Source of the DNA: Chara braunii
Taxonomy: Eukaryota; Streptophyta; Charophyceae; Charales; Characeae
Reading direction: 5' to 3'
Assembly: GCA_003427395.1 (NCBI GenBank)
Contig: BFEA01000334.1
Coordinates: forward strand, 396,830-418,438
Length of the DNA stretch: 21,609 bases
Positions within the stretch are counted from its first letter, which is position 1. Every line of letters begins with the position of its first letter. A program made the translations under genes and the position numbers. A model generated the notes under the pieces. It was not told the DNA's origin. It saw only the letters and a list, made by a program, of their open reading frames with translations, and searched no databases. Shown here one piece after another: positions 8,598 through 17,012 of this stretch.

Positions 8598-9509
8598 TTG
8601 TCTCTAATTCAACCAAAAACTAGAGGAGGTTTAGGGACACTAGACCCCGATTTTCAATCACAAGCCATTGGTTTGCAATGNTTAAAAAAATTAATCTTAT
8701 TCACAGATAAGNAGTGGNTGCCTTTGGTCCTNGAACAGATTANGAGGCTGGCCCCGGTTGCATCAGAAGAAATACATCCTCTAACTTGGTTGGAAGATAG
8801 ATATTGGACCATACCAAGAGCCAAGACACAGTCTAGTGAACAAGGTATAAGAGGAGCAGTGAGATCGGATCTAATGCTAGATAACCTTTGGACAACATTT
8901 ATGAAAATTTGGCGTAAGCTCCCCTTACCCAACAGACCATTTCCCTCAAGATATGAGGAAGTAATGTGTCAACCGCTATTTGGTAATCGATGGATCACGG
9001 ATCTTAATGGATGTGTTTTCAATAGTTCAAAGTCACCATGGTCCTTGTGGGTGAAAAATGGGGTTTTAAGAATCAAGGACCTTTGGGATTCAGAAACCAA
9101 GAATTGGAAAACAATTGAGAAGTTGAGATCAACTCTACGCTATGCTCACCGACTGTCACTTAATTTAAAACAAATTATCATCTCAATTCCGTTAACCTGG
9201 AAACGATACTTGAGGGAAGGACCAAAGTTTGAGGAAGGTGACTGGGTAATGGGATTTGATGATCATAATGGACAACTGAGAGGGGGACAGATTGTTCATC
9301 TTCTGCCTCAGGGACCCTTAGTGAGTATTCACAAGATGAATAGAGATCACTTTTTGTCACCATGTCCTTTGGACACAGTAGCCTTTTTTCCTTTCTCACA
9401 CATCTATCGTATTAGAGTGTTGTTCATTTCGGCAATCCAGGGTTGGAAAACCTTTCATCCAGAAATGCCTATCCCAGAGTTACCTTTGGATCCAGAAGAA
9501 TGGCGGTGA
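8598..9509 (+). pseudogene. LINE C ORF2, post-RT segment
   Basis: This continues the RT frame without any indel. It begins LSLIQPKTRGGLGTLDPDFQ, the conserved segment after the RT thumb, followed by FNSSKSPWSLWVKNGVLRIK and ending PELPLDPEEWR before TGA 9507-9509. Five ambiguous bases fall between 8681 and 8743. One of them makes the codon TGN (8679-8681) at a position where LINE A has Trp (GRWLVKGM), so the ambiguity could be TGG versus TGA. No enzymatic function is established for this segment in the family. Confidence 0.85.
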
Positions 9510-9929
9510 CAAACTAGTAAGAAAGGGAAACCGCAATTACTACAAACCTTAACAGTGAAAGTAACCTATAGACTTCTTAGACCAAAGGTTGACATCATGG
9601 CAGTAGTTCATGAGAGGTGGGCAAGGCATTTAAACATTGATATAAATCTGATCAAACATATTAAACTTTTCAAAAATATTAGACCCCGCCCAGCTAAATT
9701 CTCTTTATTACAATGGCAGATCATTCATCGATGTCTGCCCACCAATGATTGGATTGTGGATCACTCCACACTCGAGCAGCAAGGAGTAGCACTGCCTTGG
9801 TGTAAAACTTGCCTGTCCGTATTTCCAAGTAGAAAAGTGTGTGAAACTATAGAGCATATTTTCCTGCAATGCCGAGGAACTGTGCTAATTTGGAGGCGCT
9901 GGGATTGTGTCTGGAGAAAACTCACATGA
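9510..9929 (+). pseudogene. LINE C ORF2, zf-RVT-like zinc-binding domain
   Basis: Still in the RT frame, this reads RLLRPKVDIMAVVHERWARH, RPAKFSLLQWQIIHRCLPTN, then LPWCKTC and ETIEHIFLQC. The Cys-x2-Cys, followed by His-x4-Cys, is the pattern of the zinc-binding domain found after the RT in plant LINEs; it is thought to help template or target binding. LINE A carries the same domain with close wording, and LINE B (14376-14895) a more distant one. The stretch ends at TGA 9927-9929 after WRRWDCVWRKLT. Confidence 0.88.
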
Positions 9930-10457
9930 TTGGATTGACCTTGGGAATGGAGGACTATCCTTTTTGGGCATTGGCAGCCCCTTTTGCTCACACCCACCAA
10001 TTTTCAACTTAATTTCTTTAATATTGGATGCAAAGCTATTCTATGGTCCTTATGGTATAAACGATGTGTGCGTGAGAGAGAAGAGGTGACCCTAGGGGGT
10101 GTGGAATGGGGAGAGAACATAATACAGTTTGTCCAAACAGAAATCAGAGCCCATTGGAAAAGTACCAAGGAGAAACTGAATAAATTCACATAAAAAAAAG
10201 ACATAAGGCAGACATTTCAGAATTTCACAAAAGACTGGCTGGTGGAACCAATAGAGCGGTCTTTGGGGAAGGTAAAATGGCCAAGGGCAGAAGATACAGA
10301 GGGACCTCTCAAGAAAGATTTTCAACTGGTCTTCCGAAACTGGTTCACGCTTCCACCTAGAGTTGTTCTCAGGGACCCAATTTTCTTTCCAGATCTATTT
10401 CCCCCCTCTGAGCTAGCCTTGGTAGATCTAAAATGGTTTGGTCAAGGGGAAAGTTGA
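9930..10457 (+). pseudogene. LINE C ORF2 C-terminal tail
   Basis: The same frame continues LD, TGA (9936-9938), PWEWRTILFGHW, FFNIGCKAILWSLWYKRC, then TAA (10191-10193), KDIRQTFQNFTKDWLVEP, VKWPRAEDTEGPLKKDFQL and a final TGA at 10455-10457. LINE A has matching segments, so this is a conserved part of the protein family and not read-out of flanking DNA. I do not know its function. Confidence 0.8.
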
Positions 10458-10646
10458 AAATTTTTCTAAGGGGGACAGAGTAGCTTGAAAGGATTGATAA
10501 ATTTGGCAATTCTATGAAGGATTGAAGAGGTTGTTCTGTTTTCCCTTGCTTAAGATTATTGGAATGATACTCGGTCACCCCGGGTAGACTGTGAGGACCC
10601 CGACCTCAATCTTTTTATTGAAAATATCTGCCTTGGGCACTGGGCC

Positions 10647-10692
<46 letters not shown>
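10458..10692 (+). other. LINE C 3' UTR and poly(A) tail
   Basis: About 190 bases of non-coding sequence end in GGGCACTGGGCCC (10635-10647), then TT and 43 consecutive A (10650-10692). GGGCACTGGGCCC differs by one missing base from the start of the GGGAC module (GGGAC-ATTGGG-CCC at 17893; GGGAC-RCTGGR-CCC elsewhere). The UTR therefore appears to stop inside the first hairpin. Confidence 0.75.
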
Positions 10693-10694
<2 letters not shown>

Positions 10695-12393
10695 TTGGCT
10701 TAGTGTATCGATCACGTTGGCATACATGCAATTATCCTATTCATGCTACGTTGGGTGAGATCTGGTCATTACATGCCATACGAGCAACGAAAGGAGGGGA
10801 GGAGGGGAAAGGGCAATCAACTTCTTAGTGATCGGAAGTTAACGATTAAACCCAAACATCCATAACAAGCGCTCTTAATCAGATCTGAGTGTATAGCTCA
10901 CGCCAGTAAATAGTAGACAGAGACAAAACAAACATCACACAACAAGATTGAAAATCCGAAAAGATCACTAATTGAAAGGGAATTCACATTCATTGCATGC
11001 AAACATACAAGGTAAAAATGACAAGGAAAATATGAAATGATTTACAAAGAGAAATTAAAAAAGGCCACGATAAAATCAGTCATACCAGAATCCAAAATTA
11101 CACAGATAAACAAAGGAAAAAAACTCCTCCCACGCCCATAATTGCCATCTCTCCCTCTCTATCTTTTCGTTTTGTACCCACAATACCGGCAGTATGTCGC
11201 TGCGTATCAACGCAGAGTTGTCACCCCGCTTGTTTCAAGCATGCAAGCCAGGTTCGCCCCTGCGCCACAGTCCGTAGTGGTCCCACACGTCAACCCCGCA
11301 TACCCGACACCAGCTCGTCGGATCGCCCAACTCTCGCACTCACTTACCTTCCAAACTTGCTCGTTAACCGACCCTCACTGATCGCGCTAACCTCGAAATT
11401 CTTAGAGAGAAAACTAATTGCGCTTGCGAAATTTATAGCATGCATGCCTGCACGAAAGGTACGGGATTAAGCCCATGTGGATAAGAGGAGAAGAGAGGAA
11501 GTGCATACGTCTGCATGGCCAGACCGCGGCGTGGGGGTCGTAGCCTCACTCCACGCATCGATCCAGTCATGCAGGCACTCAGGCCAATTCGAACGGAGCA
11601 TCAGGCATGCAAGACAAAGAAGAAAAAGGCGGGCAAATACGAAAAAATCAAGAAAGACGAAGAATACAGTTACAATCGTATCCGCGAAAAACGACAGTTG
11701 TACAAGATTAAGGGCGCGATCTAGTCAGAGCCAAGTTCCTCGCACAACAAGATGCGCGCAAGCGTGGCGCAATAAAAATTCAGAGTACCTAAATTCCTAG
11801 TCTAAGTGATAATTGCAATAGAAAATTCCGAACAAGCAAAAGAAAAACAATTCCACGAGCTCATGGCTGGACATAAGTTGAAAATTCAAAAACGATATTC
11901 TCGCGCGATGATCGCGCCAAAATTCCTAGTGCTCACAACAGAACAAGAAAAAAGTTATGGTAAAGTTATTTCTCTCGCTTGCCAAGACGCGGTTACCCAG
12001 CCGTTGGCACGATATTTTTTCCGACACCGATCCGACAACTTCCAGCAAAAACAAAAAGAAACGAGGGCATCCATGCAACTAGCCCGTCTGGCCCATCTTC
12101 CTACAACTCACCCCTTCGACCCGTCGTATTCCCCCAAGCACCTTTGCGCAGAAAGTCGAGCGATTTCAGAAAGTGGTTCGTCACATCCCAGGTCATGGTA
12201 TGCGTTTGACTCTGAATGAATAACATTGTTCCTTTTGAATGACTTTCTCTCACTTTTAAGACTCTCACTCAGATAAATAGGATGAAAGTGCTATGTGGAC
12301 ATACATATTTGTTGTTCGTTCAGGGTGAAGAGGCGCAGGAGCCAAAACTACTTACCTTTACCTTTCCTTATGCTCACTATCATCTGATTAGAA
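10693..12393. other. unassigned sequence with a Lys/Arg-rich ORF
   Basis: I recognise no family here. The frame 11515-11724 begins MARPRRGGRSLTPRIDPVMQ and is very rich in Lys and Arg. The frame 11806-12219 (137 codons, GTG or ATA-type start region) reads ENSEQAKEKQFHELMAGHKL and is charged and helical-looking, then becomes low complexity. Neither has a convincing start, and they are in different frames, so a decayed gene is possible but unproven. 10693-11140 and 12220-12393 show nothing identifiable. Confidence 0.35.
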
Positions 12394-12420
12394 GGGACAC
12401 TGAGCCCGGTTCCTAGCATG
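12394..12420 (+). repeat. GGGAC hairpin, decayed copy (H8)
   Basis: GGGAC (12394-12398) is followed by ACTGAG-CCCGGTT-CCTAGC. The 7-base loop is intact. The stem has lost pairs through a G-to-A and a C-to-T change relative to ACTGGG/CCCAGY. It lies 63 bases upstream of a complete copy in the same orientation. Confidence 0.65.
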
Positions 12421-12456
12421 AGTTGTACCATGTCTTTTCAGTACTAATGATGTAAA

Positions 12457-12608
12457 GGGACGCTGTACCCGTTTTCCAGCAGGTGAAGCTCCCCACCAAT
12501 AGAACAGAGCCATCTATCAAGCGAGGATAGTAGAGAGGGTGTCTGCTCTTATCAACACCTTCTCTACTCCCTGTCAATGATGTTTCTTAAAAAAAAAAAA
12601 AAAAAAAA
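12457..12608 (+). repeat. GGGAC module, complete copy with A tail (H7)
   Basis: The copy has GGGAC (12457-12461); hairpin 1 GCTGTA-CCCGTTT-TCCAGC (12462-12480), five of six pairs; and the middle box GCTCCCCACCAATAGA with GCTC/GAGC pairing. Hairpin 3 is a 14-bp stem, AGTAGAGAGGGTGT (12529-12542) with ACACCTTCTCTACT (12555-12568). All positions pair, one of them as G.U, around the loop CTGCTCTTATCA (12543-12554). About 20 bases later, after TGTTTCTT, an A tail of roughly 20 bases ends at 12608. The whole unit is about 150 bases and looks like a short non-autonomous retroelement. Confidence 0.82.
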
Positions 12609-13050
12609 GACACTAAGGTGGAACAATGGAGAGTGGGAAGAAAAGAGAGCTTGAGAAGTGAAATTGTCTTTGAAAAGAAGGAGGTCGTACTGTCAACAAC
12701 GGACCTAATGAAAATTAAAGTTTGAGAAAATAATTCCAAGGGCCTACGCACGAGGGAATCGCTGCATAATAAGGCCACTGACTACAGAGTAGATTCAGTC
12801 TTGTACGGTTGGACCTTGGAAGCGAAGAACATGACCCTTCTTTTCAAGTATGAAACTAAAGTGGGAGTGGTTGCACGCAGGTTGTCGAAGGTACGACCAT
12901 TGGATATGGCAAGACACGACTTTCATAAAAGTCAGGGTGAATCTGCATTGCAACCAGATTTCTCCAACCTCTGATGAAGCTTGAAAATAATACCGTCTCC
13001 AACAAAAAAAATCCTGACATAAAACTTAAAGTTCAGTTGAAGGAAATGCT
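12609..13050. other. unassigned sequence
   Basis: No gene, repeat unit or RNA motif is recognisable. Composition shifts towards A+T near 12990, leading into the array that follows. Confidence 0.45.
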
Positions 13051-13173
13051 AAATCAAAAATTTCAGTTTATCAAGAGGTTTTAAGTTTATGATGATCATT
13101 TTTACCTCAAAATAAACTGAAAACTTTTGTTTTCCTAAAAGTTCGGGAACAATCTTAAAAGTTCAAACATAAC

Positions 13174-13198
13174 ATTTCAATTTAATATAAATTGAAAT
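13174..13198. repeat. perfect 11-bp inverted repeat
   Basis: ATTTCAATTTA (13174-13184) and TAAATTGAAAT (13188-13198) are exact reverse complements around ATA. The arms are variants of the array core. Confidence 0.85.
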
Positions 13199-13216
13199 AA
13201 AATGTATTGTTCGAAA

Positions 13217-13245
13217 TTAAACTGAAATTTTATCTTTCAGTTTAA
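13217..13245. repeat. perfect 11-bp inverted repeat
   Basis: TTAAACTGAAA (13217-13227) and TTTCAGTTTAA (13235-13245) are exact reverse complements around TTTTATC. The arms are the array core and its reverse. Confidence 0.88.
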
Positions 13246-13540
13246 CATAACTCAAAAGTGTAACTGAAATGTTATTCATTGAATTTCATTTGAATAAAAT
13301 TAAATTGAAAAGTTGTCTTTGGTCAGATAACTAAAGTGAAAAGTGATTTATTGTCAGAAAATTAAACTGAAATGCAATTTATGGACGAGAAAGTAAACTG
13401 AAATGTCATTTGTAGAAGGAATTTAAACTGAAAGTTTATCCTTTGGAAAAAGATAAGCTGAATTTGTTTGGTTTGCTTCAAATTAAACTAAAAGTTTATC
13501 TTTCAAGAAAAAATCAACTGAATATGTCATGTTTGAAAGA

Positions 13541-14375
13541 AATTATTCTATCATATCCTATAGTTACGTATCACAAGGGTTCTTAACCTATAAAGTTCTC
13601 AATCTGGTTGATATGAACACTATAAATCTACTTTGCCTTGTGTCACTTGGATCCTGATTGCACCCTACTAGGGGGCATTGCAACAGTCAAATTCCACGTC
13701 GTTAACCTCACGTAAGTAGTGTTTCTTGGTGACACCCACCAAACAACCCATGTCACTAAGGCAAACCACCAACCAAAGTCGGTCCCATTCCGGGCCATAC
13801 GTTACTGTCCACGTCTCAAGCAGGCGGCGGACGTATACGTGGACAGTAAGCCACGGCTGAATTCGTGCTCGATGTCAATAGCGAGCCTGAGACTTGAGAA
13901 TCCACGCGGCACTAGATTGCCTGAGAAGGTACTCACGCAAGGACCCAAACCTTCAGGAGACAATTAAATTAAATTCGAGATCGTGGGAACTGGGAAAATA
14001 ACTCCACGGTAGTACCATACCAAGGAGAATTCAGAGAAACCGTAGTAAGAATTGTCACGTGCGGACCTTAAGGGGATCAGCCATCATAGACACCGTGATA
14101 TAAATAATAAACTCGTGGGTTGTCTACACCTGGTCTGAATGGCCTACTTAGAAAAACTTCAGGCAATGCCTTAACAAGGTCTAAAACCAAGAGAGGAAAA
14201 AAAAACTCAACCCCTTTTGGGCGCTTGCAACCGAAGGCAAACTTGCAGACACCTTTTGGCTAACGATCATACAAAACTTCATTATTACAAAAAATAATAA
14301 TAATAAAAAATAAAATCATCTTACTAGTACACCCTTCCGAGTCCTTTTCAACCCCTTCAAACGCCATCTAACATT
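13541..14375. other. unassigned sequence
   Basis: I see no supported gene. The open frame at 13719-13967 (82 codons) has no motif. A short (AAT)n-like run lies near 14286-14314. The sequence just before LINE B may include more of that element in decayed form, but I cannot align it. Confidence 0.4.
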
Positions 14376-14895
14376 GCCAAAATCAAACTTTTATGGGTGT
14401 CACTCTCAACAACAGGCAAGTTTGATGTGGACATAATTAATGTTGATAACTACGCCAGCCTTGTGGCTACAGTCAAGGGGAATGGAGTTAAACGTCACAT
14501 GTGTGCGGTGCAATTGGGGTTGGGAATCTACTGAGCATGTATGGATCTTCTGCCCTCTGGCGGATGGAGTCTGGAGGTGGTGGAAGAATCACTGGGAGAG
14601 AAGTGTAAGGAAGGATTGGGAGTGGATGAATAACTGGATTCTTTTTGCAAGCACACCAGGTACTGCAAAAATCCAGGAAGGGTGGGGCTATGCCGCATTG
14701 GTTTGTAGAGGTATTCTGATGGAGATATTATGGAAAGCTCGCAATGAACAAGTGTTTAGAAATGCGAAGATGTCGATACAGCAGCAGATAACAATGGTAA
14801 AATATGCTTTACGCCTGACTATTCAGACAGACTGTCAGTGGAAACGATCCCGACAAAGAGAAGAAAGGGGAAGATACTCGTTAGTGAAGACATGA
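14376..14895 (+). pseudogene. LINE B: C-terminal zf-RVT fragment of a third, distinct LINE
   Basis: A first frame (from about 14376) reads AKIKLLWVSLSTTGKF, resembling the start of the zf-RVT domain. After a one-base frame change, the frame at 14440-14895 (151 codons) reads ALWLQSRGMELNVTCVRC, then ESTEHVWIFCPLADGVWRWW. Cys21, Cys24, His33 and Cys38 of that frame fit the Cys-x2-Cys, His-x4-Cys zinc-binding pattern. It continues YAALVCRGILMEILWKARNE, the usual helical segment after the zinc site in plant LINEs, and ends in a basic stretch before TGA. The wording differs strongly from LINE A and LINE C, so this is another family. No RT core lies upstream and no A tail follows. Confidence 0.82.
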
Positions 14896-14949
14896 ACGTT
14901 ATTGGTGTGATGTGTGATGTGTGTGTGTGGCTACCGGCCCCGACGGTAA

Positions 14950-14983
14950 GGCGGCGGAGCGCTATCGGGAGTGCTCCGTCGCC
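14950..14983. repeat. 11-bp inverted repeat after LINE B
   Basis: GGCGGCGGAGC (14950-14960) can pair with GCTCCGTCGCC (14973-14983) with one G.U pair around a 12-base loop. It starts 55 bases past the LINE B stop, so it could belong to that element's 3' UTR. No T run follows. Confidence 0.6.
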
Positions 14984-16370
14984 CAACATTTTAACGCGAC
15001 GGCAGGCTCCTGGGTGTCCGGCAACTTTGACGCGAGGACGAGAGTGTCGGGTGAGAGGTCAGCATGCGGATGATGAGGCGAGAGAGGGATCATGGGGCAT
15101 GGAGGAGCACGCTAGTGGTGTCCGGACATTGTTGCAGGCTCTCCTGTTTGCAGTTTCTGTTATGTGCTTGCTTGCTTGAGTGAAAGAATACGGGGGCAAC
15201 GTATCTCATATCAAGGTCTCGTTGGAGAGGAGGAATGATGCGGGGGGGAGTAAGGGGAGGCAGGCAGGGTTTCATGGGCTAAAGGAAGAGTGTTACAAGA
15301 AGGAATGAGAAGAGGAACGCGGGAGCAAGGTCTTCTATAGGTGGGCGACGTGTGCGACGATGACACCCCTTCATCTCTTTGGGCTACCTGCGAGGGGCGG
15401 CTGGCAGACTCAGCCGTTTAGTTTCGTGATGTGGTTTGGAGTGTTGTGATGGTAATCCTAACTGCGGTCTTGTTATCTTCATCGTTCGGTCCTTTGAGAT
15501 GGTTGAATAGTTGCCAACCACAGGCGGGCGAGTTGCTTGAGAGCCGATGAAGGAGAATGTGAGGTTTGGAGAGAGGGGGGGTGCGTTTAGGGATGTCGAG
15601 GGTAAGCTGTGTTCAAGTTCTTGCTCTTCACGTTTTGTAGTGGTGATTCTGTTATGACCTTGGTGAGATTCTTAACGATGTGATTCTCAAATAGTTTTGT
15701 CTGGTTCAATACCTGTTAGTCCTTCTAACCTTGAATTCTAGATATGCAACGAAAATATAACCAATAATTCTTATTCTGAGGTTTGAAAATCATGACTTAG
15801 TTTGGTTTCTTAATTCTGACTTAGTTTGTTTGCCTATTTCTTTCGTATTTCATATCATTAGCCATGTCGGTTGTCGTATGTTTTATTGCTGAATTATTTC
15901 TTGGACAATATTCTTAGCGTGAGATTCATAAAATCAGAGGTTCGACACCTCTGATTTCTTAAAAGTAATTTTTAATTTTTAACTCAATCTCGTTTGATCT
16001 TCTGTTGATAGATTCTTATGGTTGATCGTCTTAAATAAATCCATAATCCTGAAATCCGTATATCTCATGCTAAACGCTTCTCAAACTGAGGTTTGCGATT
16101 CTATTTCGAAAATCTTTTTTGGATATTTAAACCTAAATCCGAATGGTTTTCTTTAAATGCACATGTCTAAATTATTTTCTAATCGATTTTCTTTTTTTGA
16201 AAGAATCTCGATTGATTTTTTGAATTTTCAATTTGAGGTGAAAATCCAAGAGGTAGGTCCTTTTGTTTTGAATTTTTTGTTTCCGTGTAATGAATTGGAT
16301 GAATTTCATTTCACAATTTTGGTTCAAAATGAGCATGCAGGGTAGTAGATGATTCTAATTTTCGTTTGGT
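14984..16370. other. unassigned sequence
   Basis: The first part is GC-rich and G-biased on the plus strand. From about 15650 it becomes AT-rich with many T runs. I see no supported gene. The one clear structure is the inverted repeat at 15931-15957. Confidence 0.45.
15931..15957. repeat. perfect 11-bp inverted repeat with T-arm-like core
   Basis: AAATCAGAGGT (15931-15941) and ACCTCTGATTT (15947-15957) are exact reverse complements. The inner part AGAGG-TTCGACA-CCTCT has the size and loop of a tRNA T arm and a near B box (GGTTCGACACC). No A box or acceptor pairing is found at the right distance, and the stem extends well past 5 bp, so a tRNA gene is not supported. Confidence 0.8.
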
Positions 16371-17012
16371 GATGGGAGGTGGTTTTTCAGGTTTGTCCTT
16401 AGGGGGCCGTCCAGTATGGAGAGGGTTGGGACGGAGGTTGGGGGAACCACTATTCTGAGGGGACTGACTTTTGGTGGGAATTGCTTGTTGTTGAGGGAGT
16501 GGTGGTTCGCTAGGGGGCTTGTCCTAAGCTGGGGTTAATAAGGGGAACGGCTCGCCCCTTGACGGGGGCAGCTCAAGGAGAGGAGGGAAGTTTTTTTTTT
16601 CGATCAGAAGTGAGGGCAAATTTGTTTCTCTGCACGACGGAGAGGTGTTGTCCTCTCTTTTCCCCTCTGCGTCATGGAGAGAATGGGTGGAGGGATATGA
16701 GGTGGTTTTAGGATTGTCCTCGGGGGACTTTTCCAACATGGAGAGGGTTGGGAGAGGGGTTGGGGGACCGTCGTTCTGCAGGGACAGGCTTTTGGTGAGA
16801 ACTGTTTGTTTGTTAGGGAGCGGTGGTCTGTTAGGGGGCTTGTCCTGAGTTGGGGTCATTGACGAAAAGGGGGCTCCTCTCGACGGGGGCAGCTCAAGGA
16901 TAGGAGGGTGAGGGATTTTGGTAAGAATGAGGGCAATGCTAATTCTCTTCACAGCGGAGAGGTGTTGTCTTCTCCTTTCCCCTTTGTATTGTGGAGAGAG
17001 CGGGAGGGTAGT
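16371..17012 (-). repeat. two-copy tandem duplication, about 320-bp unit, with a Pro-rich minus-strand frame
   Basis: Unit 1 (16371-16693) and unit 2 (16694 to about 17012) align along their whole length at an offset of 317-323. Landmarks are GAGAGGGTTGGG at 16419 and 16741, GACGGGGGCAGCTCAAGGA at 16561 and 16882, and GAGAGGTGTTGT at 16640 and 16957. On the minus strand an open frame (16952-16524, 142 codons) crosses both units and repeats LELPPSRG followed by DKPPNRPPLP or a variant; a stop follows the second LLTPA. Pro-rich translation could simply reflect G-rich DNA, so I do not call it a gene. Confidence 0.8.

Larger units (their letters stand above)
6511..10692 (+). mobile_element. LINE C: plant-type non-LTR retrotransposon, near complete in its 3' two thirds
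   Basis: Domain order is the C-terminal part of an APE-like endonuclease, a linker, reverse transcriptase (blocks to the FVDD box), a post-RT segment (GGLGTLDP), a zf-RVT-like zinc-binding domain, a C-terminal tail, a 3' UTR of about 190 bases and 43 uninterrupted A (10650-10692). The 5' end is not defined: no ORF1 or endonuclease N-terminus is recognisable, so it is probably 5' truncated. The long unbroken A tail and the absence of indels across 7332-10457 suggest a fairly recent insertion. Five N (8681, 8712, 8718, 8732, 8743) lie inside it. I found no clear target-site duplication. Confidence 0.9.
13100..13540. repeat. AT-rich array with about 30-bp period
   Basis: A core close to TTAAACTGAAA recurs at about 13115, 13219, 13263, 13309, 13332, 13363, 13394, 13424, 13454, 13484 and 13515. 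Spacing is 29-31 bases in the last seven units and near multiples of it earlier. Units differ by many substitutions, so the array is old. In the first half the core also occurs in reverse, making perfect 11-bp inverted repeats at 13174-13198 (3-base loop) and 13217-13245 (7-base loop). There is no coding potential. Confidence 0.75.

Noticed and set aside
8636-8658. GGGACACTAGACCCCGATTT inside LINE C resembles the start of the GGGAC module.
   Set aside because: It encodes the conserved GTLDPDF segment of the LINE protein and LINE A has a different DNA sequence there; no hairpin forms, so the match is chance.
10650-10692. Long poly(A) taken as a possible assembly artefact.
   Set aside because: It sits exactly at the expected end of LINE C after its 3' UTR, so a genuine retrotransposon tail is the better reading, though its exact length may be unreliable.
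11204-11218. GTATCAACGCAGAGT equals, from memory, part of a common cDNA-synthesis adaptor.
   Set aside because: It lies inside continuous genomic-looking sequence with no poly(A) or insert boundary beside it, so adaptor contamination is not supported, though vector/adaptor screening would settle it.
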